Below, piece after piece: positions 22,840 through 35,868 of a DNA stretch of 64,000 nt. The DNA is from Perkinsus olseni. Taxonomy: Eukaryota > Perkinsozoa > Perkinsida > Perkinsidae. Position 1 is the stretch's first letter. Every line of letters starts with the position of its first letter. The translations under genes were made by a program, and so were the position numbers. The notes beneath the pieces are model-generated. The model had not been told where the DNA came from. It worked only from the letters and a program-made list of their open reading frames with translations, and searched no databases. The stretch spans positions 212,020-276,019 of the forward strand of contig JABANP010000023.1 of the NCBI GenBank assembly GCA_013115135.1, in the 5' to 3' direction.

Positions 22840-25800
22840 ATGTTGATAGCCCCCCTATGGGGGCTACTGGCATTACTCATCTTTGAAGCCTCGGCGCTGG
22901 ACAGGGCCGATCCACCTCCTGCTTCTCCATTATCCAATTCAACCGAAACGAGGTAACCACGGGCTTCGCATCGCGCTCGAGCGAAATGTTCTCACTCTTC
23001 AGAGGAGCGCTCTCGGAGTTGATACCGTTGGACGAGATCCCCGACAGAATCCCTGAGAACCTTCGCTTTCCTCATGTGAGTTCAAGGACCGCCTTCTTCT
23101 TGCGGAAGAGTCGTGACTCTGCCGTCCCCAGGCCACGAAATTGCACCGAAGGGGAGGCTTCCTGCCTGCCTCATAGAAAGACGAAGGTCAACAGAATGTA
23201 CAACCAGATGCTTTACCTCCTTAAGAAGTCTCAAGAGGCTTTCACGAGGTTGGTCGCCGTCCTGAATGCGCTCTGTCGTTCGCAAGCTGGCCCTGATTCA
23301 TTCAGGCTGGGCTCTATCAAGGGACACCGTCAGGCAGGAGAACCTCACCCTGGGAGGAGATGGCGGGTGGGTAGCTTCTTAGAAGTAACGAGGACTGTTG
23401 AGGCCGTGTCATTCAGGAAGAAGCTCACAGCAACTCTGGAGAAGGGGGTTAACCTTCTTCAAAAATCAACTGTAAGACTCCGCAGGTTCGTGGTGTCTCC
23501 TTATTCGCTCGGCTTGCTTCAGAGAAAGAGCCTTACCAAATCAGCAAGGATTATGACTGAGATTGAGAGGTAGTGTTGTCTGGGGGCTCCTCAGTGGATT
23601 GTCGCCGACGTGCGATCGGGTTGTTGGAAACGAGATCCTGATTGAGTTTCTTGCGAGTTCAGGAACATGGGCAGCGAGGTGAAGAGGCTGAGGGAGTGGT
23701 TCTCGGAGAACTCCCAGCGCGTGAGTCTCATGCGGTTTGGCCTCGTCGTGTAGTCGCTGTTGTCAGGCAAGGGATGGTAACTCGGAGAAGCTGCAGCAGA
23801 GCATGGAGCACATGCTTGAGGCCAGCGAGAAGATGAAGGCGAATGTTGGCAGGGCAGGGAACTCTGGGTCGTCGAGAGAGGCTGAGTGAAGCTGAGTGAT
23901 TCAGGCCATTGCCGAGTCGACGGGCGAGATCACTCGGGTGCAACGACGCTTCCCTTTGCGCGCTGCTAGAGTTCTCAAGCTATCTCGCGATGTGGCCAGC
24001 CGGGTGAGCAGGAATGACCTTCCCTTGATGGCGGTCTGCGGCAGCTGAGCTCATAGTGATGTTGAGCTTGTGTAGGCGTCGAAGGGAACGCAGGCCGCCC
24101 TGAGTCGCATGAGGGGTGTTGGGAGGAGCCCTCGGCCATATGGAAGAGGAAGGCATAAAGCGGCAGAGACAGGAGCGACTGTGAGGAGTCTATCGTGTTC
24201 CTGAAAATTCAGCTGCGGCTAAGGTACTTGCTCGATCGCACGACCAAGCAATATCGTAGGACAGAAGCATCGCTCGCGAGCTTTAGGCAGCGGAGTTCGG
24301 GGGAGGTATGCTCGTAGAGAGCTTTTTACGAGGAGCGGGAGGTGTGGTATGGATTCAGGAGCTGAAGAGAATCCGGCAGAAAGCTGAGAGCTTCGTGAAG
24401 AGAGGGCGGATGCTTGATGAGGAGCTCCTTGAGAAGGGGAAAGGTTTCAACATCAAGCGGCGTCTCAGGAGGTCGACCAGAATCAGCGATACTCTCCTGC
24501 GAGGAGGGCTTCGGGTGAGTCTAGCCCCGACGCCACTGAAGGGATTGCCTAGCGGTGTTCGGTGGCATACGGGAGCCATAGATGATACCGAGCGCAATTC
24601 GAGCAGTGCGGTGAATTGGTGAAAGTTTGGTAATGTATTATTCGGTAGCGCAGGCGATCGAAGCGATTGCCCTGTGACGAGACTTCTAAGCTGGGCTTGA
24701 TCCTCTTCTATACTATAGCGTAGTTGCTGTGAAGAGTGGAAGACTCTTCATCGCTCGACTCGGCCATTATCAGGCGACCGCTGTCGGTCGCTCTGACAGC
24801 CATTCCACCATTCGCTGACTGCCTCTGTGCTCATCTCTTTCTTCCGTCAGGATCTCGCTCGAGACGTCACTGGTCTGACCTCGGATCTCGACCACGTGGC
24901 GACCGAAGGGAAGGAAGAGATATCAAGACTCGCGTCGAAGGAGAAGGAAATGATTGTCGGGAGGACGGCTACTGCGTGAGCTTCGATGGCTGCTGCAGTT
25001 GAGCTGGTCATGCGGATGGCAACCTCAGGACTGCCGTGGACGGCGCTATCAAGAGCCAGTTGAGCGGCATTGAGAGCGCGGAGACTGAGCTGAACCGTGC
25101 TGCGCGAGCGGCGGACAAGACGCTGACGGAAGACATGGGCAAGGAGCTCGACGGCGTGAGGCTGCTAGTCGTGGCTCTTTCGATGATCGTGTGGATCTGT
25201 GTAGGTGATCAAGGAGACGAGTAGGTTCGAAACCACTACGGGAGGCGTCCAGCGGCGTGCGGATGCTGAGACTGAGCACATCGTGAGCTCATGCATCGTG
25301 AAGAGACTGCTTGGATTCGTCCCCTCAGAGGAAAGACGCACAGCAAGCGATGCATCTCGCGGAGGAGCAAGAGCAGGAGAATCTGGCGCATGACAGGCAG
25401 GTGGGTTCCGTTGATGAGGATCCTGCCTGCGTGCCATTGTCTGCCTTCGAGCTCGACTGATGCCCTAAATCAGATGGCGGAGGCCACGGGCTCCTTGCAG
25501 GAAAGCGGCGAAAAGGACCTTCGGGGAGAGATGGGACGGAGGGTCGATGCGGCCGAGTACGCAGAAAGGGTGCTTCTTTTCTGATGCTTTACTTTCCTTC
25601 TACAAAGGCACAGCATCGCTGCCATGGGTGGTCGTGTGGACGCTGCAATGGGTGCAGTAAAGCGTGGTCTAGCTGAGACTGCTGCTGGAGGCGCGAAGTC
25701 GGAAATCCAGAGTAGGAAGAGTACTTCGGGTAGTCTATCGTCTATGAGTTGCTTCGCAGACTCGCTAGGAGTGCTGGAGTCTGAGCTGAGCCAGGATCTA

Positions 25801-28800
25801 GCATTGATGAATGACCAAATCACGGGCTCCGTCGAGAGAGGCGTTGACTCCGTGCGCAAGCGGCAAGCACATGAAAGCTCGGAGCAATCTCGCAGTAAGC
25901 TAGCAATCATCATCTCTCTCTTTTTGATGGCAAAGGGTTCTCTTCGTCGTTTGTAACATAAATCTTACCGTTTCAGAAATGAAAAATCTACAGTCTGCAA
26001 TCAGCGGGGGAGCCAGCAGTTTCGCAAGGGATGCGGCATCCTTTAACCAGTTGGACGAAGCTCACGAAAACAAGCTGCATGGGCTTGATGGCAGAGCTGC
26101 CGAGAGCCGCAGAAATATCCGACAGATTGAGAGGTAGGGCATAGCTAGTCGCTAGCATTGGTTCCTGACTGCTGTTACCGTAGTGGAATCGGATCGAAGA
26201 TGCTGGTACTGGGCTCCTACCGGGGACAAGGCTGGGGTCACCCACCGTCGGGAGGTGGACGCGGACTTGCGGCACCAAAGCGAGGAAGGCAAGCGGGCAA
26301 TGAAGGTAATGGCTAAGTCAGTTAGCTCCGATTAGAAAACTGCGGAAAGACTGTCCGTTTCGATCAGCGAGATATAAGTACTATCTCGTCTTTTGTGATT
26401 AACATTGTCCGTGTATGGCAGGAGAGCGCCGAGAGCAGAATGAAGGAGCTCCGGGGGATCGATGGAGGCCTTAGCGGGCGAGATGCAGGCTGGAAGAACA
26501 GGAGAAATGATTCTGGACAGGGAGGTCTCTAAGGTGGAGTCTAGCAGCCGCATATTCTGCTCAGCTGGGTGGCGCCCTAGGTTGCTCAAGATGTTGATCG
26601 AGCGAAGACAGATGGGCTGAAGCTCGCGACCGAGCTGGAAGCGCGCCTTCACAGTCTGCTGAGTCGGAGCGACGTTAACGATGAGGCAGTAGGCTTCGCT
26701 CTAGGCCGTCCGTTCCAGCTCTCAAATTAACTCCTCAGATGATATCCGGTCTTCAAGCGCGCCGCAGGAGTCTGCTAGAGTCCACCAGATCGAGCACTGC
26801 TACTCGAGTTGCCTCTACAGTCGAAGGCGTCTCCCGGTCCCTCGGCAGTCGGATAGCGGAGGCAGAGGACGAAGTAAGGTTCGCTCCGCTCGGTCTTCGC
26901 TGCCGCAGTGTGGCATTCGCTGCTCACCATTCGCATTGGGTTGGGTCTGCCTTACTCGAAAGGAGATGCATGACCGCGGCCGTGCAACGAGTACTCCGGC
27001 TTGGGTCAGGTTCGGAGGGTTATTGATGAGAATAATCGTGAAGAGAAGCGCCATACAGATATCGAGGCCTCCCTAAAGCTTTCGCAGAGAAGGTGGGCCC
27101 GGCTGCGAGAGACCGAGCTATGAGCTGAGCACGTCTGCTTCAAGGCTCGCTCTGATGGACGGCTCCATGCAGCGCGGGTTGACGGAGGCCGGGGGTGTCA
27201 TTCGAGACCTGAACGACTCGGCACACCTCCACGAGGGCGATGAACTCATTCGGTGAGTGCGAAGATGAATTTCAACTCGGCAACGAGAGCTCAGCAGGTT
27301 ACAGCAGAACCGGGCTGTCGACGAAGTGGCCTCGAGCCAGATGCGATTAGAGAAGGCCGTCGTGGAGACCAGCGGTCAAGTCGATCAGCAGCAGAAAGCG
27401 CTGAGGAGACTAGTCGAGCTCCTCAAGACAGCGATGAAGGTGAGGTTTGCCGCTGCTGTCCTATGGGATGCGTTGGGGAATCATCAGAATACGTTGGAGC
27501 ACGTGAGCGGCATCGTTGAAGAGAACCAGGAAGGGCAGCACCGCTTCATCAGTCGGGGTAGGCGGGAGACGCTCGGTTGGGAGGCTGACACCGGAAGGGT
27601 GCTCTCAGGCTGCTCCCGCTGCCAGAAATATCTCGGCGGAGCTCAGCCGCTCTGAGGCGGAAGTTGCTGCAAGATTGGAACGCACCAAGGAGGTGAACGC
27701 ACCACTGAGAAGGTCAGCTGGGAAGAGGGGCTATTGTTCAGGGACGGGACGACAGCTACCGAAGACTCAGGAAAGGGCGTCGAGGAGATCCTAGCCGCGT
27801 CCAAGTAACTTCGCCGCTGCGGTATGCTTTGGTCTTACCGAGCTCTTTTCTCAGGGACACAGAAAGATGGAGCAAGAGTATTCTGGGTGACGAGCGGAAG
27901 AGACTAGAGAAGCTAGCAGCCGATAGTAGCACGGAGGTGGAGGGCCTGTCTATTCAGCTCCAGGACGAGATGAGCGCATACAAGTAGGACGTTTGTGAAG
28001 TTGCAGGAGGGTATCGCTGATGTTGGCAGATCCGCGGTGGCATCGGAGCAGAAGCAGGAGGCCGAGACAATGAAGGTGAACGGCGGGAGCTCTCACTTTT
28101 ATCACCACTTTGCGTGTACACAGGCCGCTGGAGGGACAGCTTCAGAGCGCGTCATGAGAATAGATGGCGAGGTCGAGGAACTAATGAGGAGCTTGACGAC
28201 GCACGCCTCCGAACTGGAGGGCTTGCTCGAGTGGGGATTGGTCTGAACTTTGTTGCATGGTGTTTGTATGCTCACCACGGTCCTCAGCACAAAGGGCGCC
28301 AGTTGAAAAGGTGTCTAAGATACGAGCCTGATTCCCCTGTGGCTCAGGCGTAACGCGTTGACGATCTCTAGCGCGAGCGGGGACGCGTCAACTCTCAACG
28401 ATGGTGTGAAACGAGAGGTGGAACAAGCAGAGATGGCGATGAAGTAAACTCAGGCAGAGGAGCATTACACGACTCCGCCTTTGCCTTCAGTTCGACGTGG
28501 ACTCGCATGCGCGAGAACGCGCGATTGACGAGAAAACACTTCGTGCGGTTGGTCGATGAGAGCGGGAATGCCCTCTTTACCATGAAGCTTCCAGTGAGCG
28601 AGGCCCTCAACGTTGAAGTGGGTCCTGTAGCTAGAGTAAACTAGCCCGGCATTTTCGCCTTTGCAGGCTACCGCTGCTCTCGAGGACCTCACGAGGTTCC
28701 TGCATTCTAATCTCAGTGCCTCTCTGCACAACACCGGTAGGTGAGCTGTCGGGTCGTCTGTGGTCTCATTCGGGCCCTGCAGGTTTGGATGGCCCTGTCT

Positions 28801-29233
28801 TCGATGAGACAGTGCAAGCGATCGATCGTGATTACAGCCGGTGAGCTCACAAGATTATATAATCTGCAGCATCCTCATCTCTCAGGCAACGGGCGAATTT
28901 TCGACCTCTGCACGACCAGATGCGGAAGAGCGTCGTGGAACTCAACCGTCAGTCGGACATCGCCGCCCGGAGTCTCTCGTGGGTTACCGTGCACTCCACG
29001 CCCGGCCGTACTGCATTGTGTCAGGACTACTCGCCAGCAACTACTGGACGAGATTGATGACGCTGCTGGGAGCCTGACAGCTTCACGAGACTCCCTAAAT
29101 CATGAACTTCAACAGTGAGTCTCTGAACGCCACGCTATGCCTGCTCCTGGAGACCCGTTGCTGTAGGCACTGGGCGGATGAAAGTCGAGATTACGCGAAT
29201 GTGTTTGCCTCGTTGGCTGATGACTTGCCCTAG
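22840..29233 (+). CDS. long secreted or membrane-anchored helix-rich protein, copy 2
   Basis: Tandem paralogue of the previous gene. It starts at ATG 22840 with a signal peptide (MLIAPLWGLLALLIFEASA) that shares the MLI-x-P start of copy 1. Exon 1 ends at a donor after SPLSNSTETR. A Cys-bearing exon (NCTEGEASCLPHRKTKVNRM) sits in the position of the Cys exon of copy 1. Then come many short helical exons. Examples are SSFARDAASFNQLDEAHE near 26020, GRVDAAMGAVKRGLAETAAG near 25630, VFDETVQAIDRDYSR near 28800 and NFRPLHDQMRKSVVELNRQS near 28900. The last exon (WADESRDYANVFASLADDL) ends at TAG 29231-29233 and matches the end of copy 1. Introns are mostly about 45-70 bp. The product is probably an extracellular helical-bundle protein; function unknown. 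Confidence 0.6.
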
Positions 29234-31065
29234 CATGACTAGCCACCGCCGCCGTTCACCGGATTCAGCCGATGAAGGGTTGCGTTAGTAACCGGGTTAG
29301 CGGGCAATACCCGTTGTGTTAATTTCCCGTTCAATGAAGTGATTCTGAAACTCGGAATCTAATCTTTGTCCAACTCGCGCGGCATTCGCGAATCACAAAT
29401 ACCGCGAAATCGCTTCTTTTTCTGCTGAATGGAACCAGACTCATCGAGTGTAGCGTGTCGTGAAATCCCAGAAGATGAGAGGGAGGATTGCGCACGCCCC
29501 CCGCGAAGATTCCAACACAAAAGAACGGAGTGTGAAACGCTCAAGCGCTCACTTGAAGTGAAGCGCTGACCCGTAGGCAGGTGGTGACAGATTGTGAGTC
29601 ACTTCCGCAGGGACGTGTATTGACGAGCTAGCGTGCTCTGTAGAATTCGCAGTGTTGCAGTGGAATGCGGCTGGCCACCCAGCTGCATTAGAACGTGATC
29701 TAACTCACAGAATCGGGAGTACGTAAAATACAACAAGTCGTCCGGACAGGAGAACAACATCAAATCTTCATGAGGGCAGCCGAAAATACAGACAGCGGCA
29801 AATTGCCGCCGGCAATACACGGTGGAATGGGTGGAATCGTTAACGCCCTTCATACAGAATATCCAAACCACCCGGAAAATTCTCTTTCAATAGAGCTTGG
29901 ACTCACAATGAGTCACTCATCGATTCTCATGAGAAGGCTTTGAGAGTGCTCATCGTGAGCCAGTGGACGACATTAAGGGATCTAGTATGCCTTTGGATCA
30001 CGTGATCTTCTTTTAACTTCTTGAAGCGTCTTCGGCCAGGTATCAATCGAGACGTTACTGCCAGGTGGCGAGATGTATTCACTGTAAGCCTTCAGCTGCT
30101 TCCTAGATAACTCCCATTTATGTTCTGAGGAAGAAATAAGTGTGCTAACTTGTAATCCGAAATATCAGCTTTTCTATCCTCGTAAGAGCATCGCCGTATG
30201 AAAATTGTTCGTTCACATGTTGAAAGAATAATTATTCGGCATATCAAGCAAGTCCTCCGACTCGGAGGAACTCGGAGGCTCCGAGCCTGGGAATCCGAGT
30301 GAACGAGGACTGTCCTCGCCCCGTGGGGCGCACGAAGTTATCCTCATCTCATCGACTCGCAAATTGAGCCGGCCCTGCCATACCGGAGGGATTCGGCACG
30401 ACTTCCTCGCTGCCGGTGAGCAGCTGTCCGCGCTGAACTTCGGCTTGACGAACCTGTTGAAGACACCGAGAATCCCAAAACGATGCCCAGGCTATCCCGC
30501 CTAGTTACAGTACCAAGAATAGAAGATACCATCCGAAATGGCACGCATCGCAGCGTTACTAGTCACTCTGCTATGAGAAAGTGAAAGTAGCTACGGTGGA
30601 CACTGCCCTGCTGCGCTCCTGATGTAGTTTGGCCCAAACTTCAGCAGAGGCGCAGCGGGACCGTGGCCATTATGCACGGTGGTGGCCAACCAGTAGTTGA
30701 TCTTCGCCGTTGTGGTCGACGCATATCCATGGAACATGGATCAATGATCCCCAACACGGTCCCGGAACCATGATAAGGGATACAGTATATACACCCTAGC
30801 GCAAATCCTTGTACAGTATAGCTTCGAGACAGGTCGAAAGAAATGCTTCGCCGGAGGGACTCCCATGGTCAAGGTTTTGCCGACTTTGAGACCGAGGTAA
30901 CTTGACTCGTATCGCTCAGCCTACGTGCAGTTCCTTCCGTTGTCTGGAGTGAGCTTCGCTCTCAGAGCTGTGAGCCTCAAAGGCTGGTCGACTCCCGGCC
31001 TGCTCAAGAAGACCTTGTAATGAACGTGCTGAGTTAACAAGCAATAAACAGCTACCTTCCGCGTT
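29234..31065. other. intergenic stretch, no supported gene
   Basis: About 1.8 kb after copy 2. The first 330 bp is 3' flanking sequence that recurs at 41.6-41.9 kb. Around 30255-30300 there is a small cluster of CTCGGAGG and its reverse complement CCTCCGAG, which can form hairpins. Only short open frames occur, and none was accepted. Confidence 0.4.
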
Positions 31066-31650
31066 CTATAACCTTACCCAGTTAGCGCTCCAAAAATCCG
31101 CGCGGCTCCAGGTGTAGAGTGCGCTTCCGTCGGGAGAGAAAAGTTCCTCGTATCCTTTCAGGATTTCTAAACCGAACCTGCGCATCGCCCGGGTTTTCAG
31201 TGAAGGCGGAGTCCTCTCTCTGAGTGTCTTATTTTTGGAGACTTCATCGTTTAACAATGTATTGTATTTTCTCACGACATCTTCATCAGCCACTACTGTG
31301 AATTCGACGCAGCTATCTCTCCTGAGTAAACGACAATGTGGGGCAGTTATACTGAGAACCATCACTCCCAAGAATAATCCACATGTGCCACGTCGATAAT
31401 CGTGACTTGCTCCGATCCCGGCGGCTCGAGGTATCCTACTACGGTCTGCGAGAGATTCACTCGCCAGTGACGCATAGCGAGACGCAATCGACCGTGAGAA
31501 ACGCTGAGGCGGCTTTACCTCTAACTCTGTCTCTGCATCGTAGAAAATCATGTTCAGCCTGGTTGAAAGATGGGGGCTCACACCTTCCCGACCAATGGCA
31601 GCTTGGTATGACGATGGTGCTATGGTGGAGATTTTATGGTTAGAGAACAT
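31066..31650 (-). CDS. unrecognised single-exon ORF with one hydrophobic segment
   Basis: A 194-codon frame from ATG 31650 to 31066. The N-terminal 85 residues are Ser/Arg-rich. One hydrophobic segment near the middle (GTCGLFLGVMVLSITAP) could be a membrane anchor. The C-terminal half is charged and helix-like (DEDVVRKYNTLLNDEVSKNK, FGLEILKGYEELFSPDG), so a type II membrane protein is possible. The plus strand of the same region has only shorter frames. The family is not recognised, and an exon of a larger gene cannot be excluded. Confidence 0.4.
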   Translation of the reverse strand: MFSNHKISTIAPSSYQAAIGREGVSPHLSTRLNMIFYDAETELEVKPPQRFSRSIASRYASLASESLADRSRIPRAAGIGASHDYRRGTCGLFLGVMVLSITAPHCRLLRRDSCVEFTVVADEDVVRKYNTLLNDEVSKNKTLRERTPPSLKTRAMRRFGLEILKGYEELFSPDGSALYTWSRADFWSANWVRL

Positions 31651-32449
31651 AGCAGGGCAGTCTGTCGGGTCATAGGAAAGGAACTACCGGCCGAGTGATT
31701 TGGGAGGTATATCGCTCGATATCTACTGTCTATCTGTTCACAGCTGCTGCCTCAGCGCGGTGTAATCGCCGTGCTCAAAGTGCTCCTGCTGGGGAAATCC
31801 CAACTGTAGAAGAGGGTCTATCGAGCTCGAAGGAAAGCAAGATGGCGAGGATCCGTCAATTTTCCATTTGTGAGTCACCAACTGCGAGTCACATGACCAT
31901 TATGTGTAAGCACCGACTCCTGACCAGACCAGATAGGTGTTGAACCGTTTGGATGAGCTCGTAAGATGAATCGCGACCGATTATCTGTCGAGTAGTTCGG
32001 GACAACGTTGCTTTCTAGACTTTGAGTGAGCGAGACGAGAGAGCGAGATTGGGCGATGTCAACGCATTCATGGACCTGTGGACTCATCATGAGTTACTCA
32101 TGAGACTATCCTGTGCCTAAACGGCCATCAGTTTGACGGCGCTGGACATACTCTTTGCCGCATATTTGGTCAGGGATCGGTCCTATCGAGACCCTCCTGC
32201 CTGGATATTGGCAGCGTGGGCGTTCAGGGGTTCACAAAATTGTGAACTAACAAAACCTGATTCAGTGAATCACGACTTACGCACATAGCTCGTGAGCCTG
32301 AGCGCACTGCTAATAGGCCTTGGTCTGGACGACACCGAGTTGGCGGCCAAGCTTTGGTCTCAGCAGCGGCGACTCAGCCTCAGGCCCGCGGGTAAGTTCT
32401 TGCGATGACATAAATACCCGAACCGAGCCTGGCTACGCCTTATCTGAGT
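31651..32449. other. stretch without a supported gene, left of the inverted duplication
   Basis: About 800 bp. A plus-strand frame at about 31700-31940 looks like a signal-sequence exon but lacks an ATG. The rest has only short frames. The left arm of the inverted duplication starts at about 32450. Confidence 0.3.
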
Positions 32450-35400
32450 ATGCATGTTGTGGCTTTTCCTGATGTATCCACAACGTTCATGTCGCAACAT
32501 CAATAGATTCAAAATCCGTCCGGGTGACCGCCTTGATGATCACGGCTGCGTTCGAAGTTCTACTTCCCGTGAGCAGGAATCTAACACTAGTACTCAACTC
32601 AATCACATATAGATGATAAAAGTCAATAAGCGGTCCTTGAAAAGACTCCTTGATGATGGTCAACAATCTAATCGGACAATGTCCGAAGATGTCATCTTCA
32701 GTTCTTCATGTGGTATCTTCGACAGCCTCCCAGAAAAGGCGAGAACCCCTGAGAATGTAGATGTGGAACATCCAACGCTCCCCTTAGGGACAAAGACTTC
32801 ATCACAGTCGTGAATTCCGAAACTCTGACGAGAACCCCTGGATCAGCATTGCCGGTTATTCTGATGTCCCTCCCCGAGCGCCCCACAGTGTTGTATATCA
32901 GCCCTACGCTACGACGGAGTATCGAAAATTAGCTTGCGTCAAACCCACGACTAACCCTTCTCGAATCTAGAATCTCGATTGAGAGTCATCATGCCATAAA
33001 CGATCTCAAGAATCACGATACTCTCTCTATTCCCGCTAATAAATCACACGCATGACAAGAACGCGGCTGCTTTGGCCACGAGAGTGGAGTCGAGCACGGA
33101 CAGAACAACTATAAGCAAAACAATTATTACGAAAATACACCTTCCCACCTTTCGATAAGACTTTCTTTCCACTCGGGTGTCCTCACATAGAAAAAATCTC
33201 GATTGTACCCCGCCCACCACGAGTGATCTTCAGGGGAGTGGTGGAACCTACATGATGGAACGGTGACGGGCATCACGCCAACCGAAACCGAGCCGCTCAG
33301 CCTTCGCTCGGATCGCACTTTACAACCATACATGAAGAGTTCTATTATATACGGAAGCATGGTAGAATGTAACGCGCGGTAAAAATTCTCATTGAAAATA
33401 CTGCGAGTACAATAATTGGCAGCAATTTGCGGAACACTTGAGAGCTGACCCTTTCATCGCGGTAGCACTCCAGGACCACACCGCTGCCGAGAGGAAAAAG
33501 TCCGCCAGAACTGAGCACATCAATGAAAATTAAACTAAGCCCCCTCCGGGATTGGAGTTTCAAATCGCACACACCGCCACCCGCCATGAGGTACTAGATC
33601 GTCAACTTACGCCATATTCTCCCCTATCATGGTGGGCAAACCCCAAATGGTGCTGTACGTTCCGAACTCCTGCGCGACGCAGCTCACCCGAGTGCCCTTG
33701 GTTCTGAGAAAGGTTCACGCGAAAAAAATACCAAAAACGCATCCGAACTGGAAGCTTACCTTCTGGGCAAAGAACCATTCGTCAAAAGGCTGCAAGCATC
33801 TCCTTGAACGAGATCGTATCCACTAACAACATCGGCCCCGAAGCCCGGCTGGCCACGCCCTTTGATAATGCCGGAGCAGCGAGCACCCGCGCACTCTACG
33901 GGAGGGACATCCGACTGACTTCGCGATTTCACCAGCGTCGAGAAAAAGTTGAACTGAAGCAAGGACGCTGACTCTCAATAGCAACTCTCCGCGTGACTCA
34001 CAGCATCGGAGTCAGTGGTGATGAGCGTATCCTCTCCGCTCGGGCCGAGTCCAGTATGGATGTCGATGAATGTTGCATCGCCTTCGAAAATCTTCAGATC
34101 TCGCAAGGCCTGCGGTAAGGCTGTTTAGCAGCACACACAATGGCGGCCGGCTCTACAACTAACAAAATCTGGTACGAGCGCTGCAGTTTTTGGCCACCAT
34201 AGAACAGCCCGGAAGGTTTCCAGTACTGCCCGGTCACCACAGCGCGTTTGATGTGACTGGTGCCGTACCTATAAGACATCATCCTAATATTCCAACCGCT
34301 TGTGCAACACCGACGATATTCCCGACGAAATGCTGAAACGGAGCTGTTATGGTTTGTCGCATCTCTTATGTTGACCCTATCCAGTAGCCGCGACAATAGT
34401 TTTCAAGTGAGGAATCCTCGAAAGACTTAAACCGGAAGAGGGCTCCCAATGACAGCTCCGCCACCTCACCTGGCTATTTGGAAAGCCGATTGAGCGACAA
34501 GTGATGGCAGGGTCGTATTTTGGGGGTTCAGAAACGCGTCCAAGTCGACGTACCTGTGAACCAAGGAATTTGCGAGTGTTGTGAATGGCCTCATACCCGG
34601 CAACATTCGGGTCTCGCTTGTTAATAAGGTAGTCAAACTCGTGACTCTCTAGCGCGTTCCTGTTCAGGTCGACGTTCTCTTCATTAACTCTTCGGTAGTG
34701 CGCCATGCCGTAGGGATTCACAGCATGAACGAAAACCTGACAAAAACGAGAATGGAAGATAGAATCTCCAAAGATTGTGTCGAATTTCATCAATCACCCG
34801 AAACGAGGGTCCCCCTATTGGGGGACCCTTAACCTTACCAAGGTTTTGTCAATTGTTTGGAGGCGTCCCTCCTCCTTAGCCTGTCTGATCTGGTCCAGCA
34901 GGTAACACTGGATACCGGAGCCACCATAACCCTCCACACCGTGTACGCCAGATGTGTGCACGACACTCCCGCGGCTGGGCCCCACCGTCGGTCTCAGGAC
35001 GGCCACGTCCATGAAATAGTCATCACCATACCCGCTAGGAGACGCCACTTGGAATGGCATCAGCGTGAAACCGGCCTGGATGGCTAGACTCCTGAACTTG
35101 GTTCGAGCTCCGTAGTAACTACAAAGGCCAACACAATAGTCGGCAGAAGGCAATAAATTTGGTAAGATGAGGGGAAAGATGAAAGAACTCCAGATACCAA
35201 GGTGGGCGTTAATCTAGAAATGGGCTAACCGCAATTCTACAATCAAATCCTGACAAAAGCTCAGTAAGATCTCACAAAGATGCTATCGCCTCCATAAAGA
35301 GGTTGAGATAGATTCACCCCTACTCTTCAGAGAAGAAGCATTCTAATCGTCCTGTACTGCTGGCTCGGCTATCGGGGCGACGATCACACAGAGGCGTAGC

Positions 35401-35868
35401 AGAAGCACACGCGAGGAGTAGATGGATGATGCGTAATAACATCGGAAAAGATAAAGAGAATAACTACAGCTCACGCAGGGTAACAACGAGATGTAGATGC
35501 ACTATAATCCTGCACAGTGGCGGGGTTCAAAGGAAGGTGGAACCAGTTCCGAGGGAATTCAAGCGATGAGCGAGAAGTTAGCTACGGTTCGCAGCTAACT
35601 AAGCTAAGCTTAGTGCAGCACGTGTGATACGTGACGTATACTCATGCGCGCGAGTGCAAGGCGCAGAATGAGGTCAGACGGAGATCTGAATCAGATCATC
35701 TGATACTAATGACACGCAGGAGCAGACTGCCCGCTGGCCCTCAGTGGGGGCCTCATTCAATGGAGCAGCTCCGGTGAATCTGCTTGTGATTAGCAGCCGA
35801 TTCGTGATGAGATGGGGTCGACCTAGGCATCTAGCGAAGCCAGGCTATACGCTAGGCTAGCGTGCAGC
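32450..35868 (+). repeat. left arm of large inverted duplication
   Basis: This arm is matched in reverse complement by 37363-41060. Landmarks in both arms are a 66-codon frame (32613-32813 + and 40687-40887 -, identical translation), the C-terminal exon of the DUF2817 gene (33127-33360 - and 40163-40396 +, one residue and one Glu/Asp change) and its core exons. The outer landmark is the AGTATGCATGTT pair at 32449 and 41050. The inner end is the GCTGCACGCTAGCC pair at 35868 and 37363. Small indels distinguish the arms. Confidence 0.9.
33127..35118 (-). CDS. DUF2817 protein, M14-like zinc carboxypeptidase fold (left copy)
   Basis: Predicted metal-dependent hydrolase of the DUF2817 family, which shares the zinc carboxypeptidase (M14) fold. 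The first clear exon begins after a TAG acceptor at 35118; the true start exon upstream was not identified. In order: HTSGVHGVEGYGGSG (zinc ligands His and Glu of an HxxE motif), VNPYGMAHYRRVNEENVDLN, a 43-bp intron, GYVDLDAFLNP, TGQYWKPSGLFYGG, the third ligand region DIHTGLGPSGED, then VAQEFGTYSTIWGLP (the Glu corresponds to the catalytic Glu of M14 enzymes), and a C-terminal exon ending GVFS. About eight exons, all open. Secretion cannot be judged because the start is missing. Confidence 0.82.

Noticed and set aside
31695..31943. Plus-strand ORF resembling a signal peptide plus short mature region
   Set aside because: It has no ATG (opens with GTG) and no downstream exon could be joined.
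32613..32813. 66-codon ORF identical in both arms of the inverted duplication
   Set aside because: Whole arms are near identical, so identity is not evidence of coding; no motif, and no splice partners were found.
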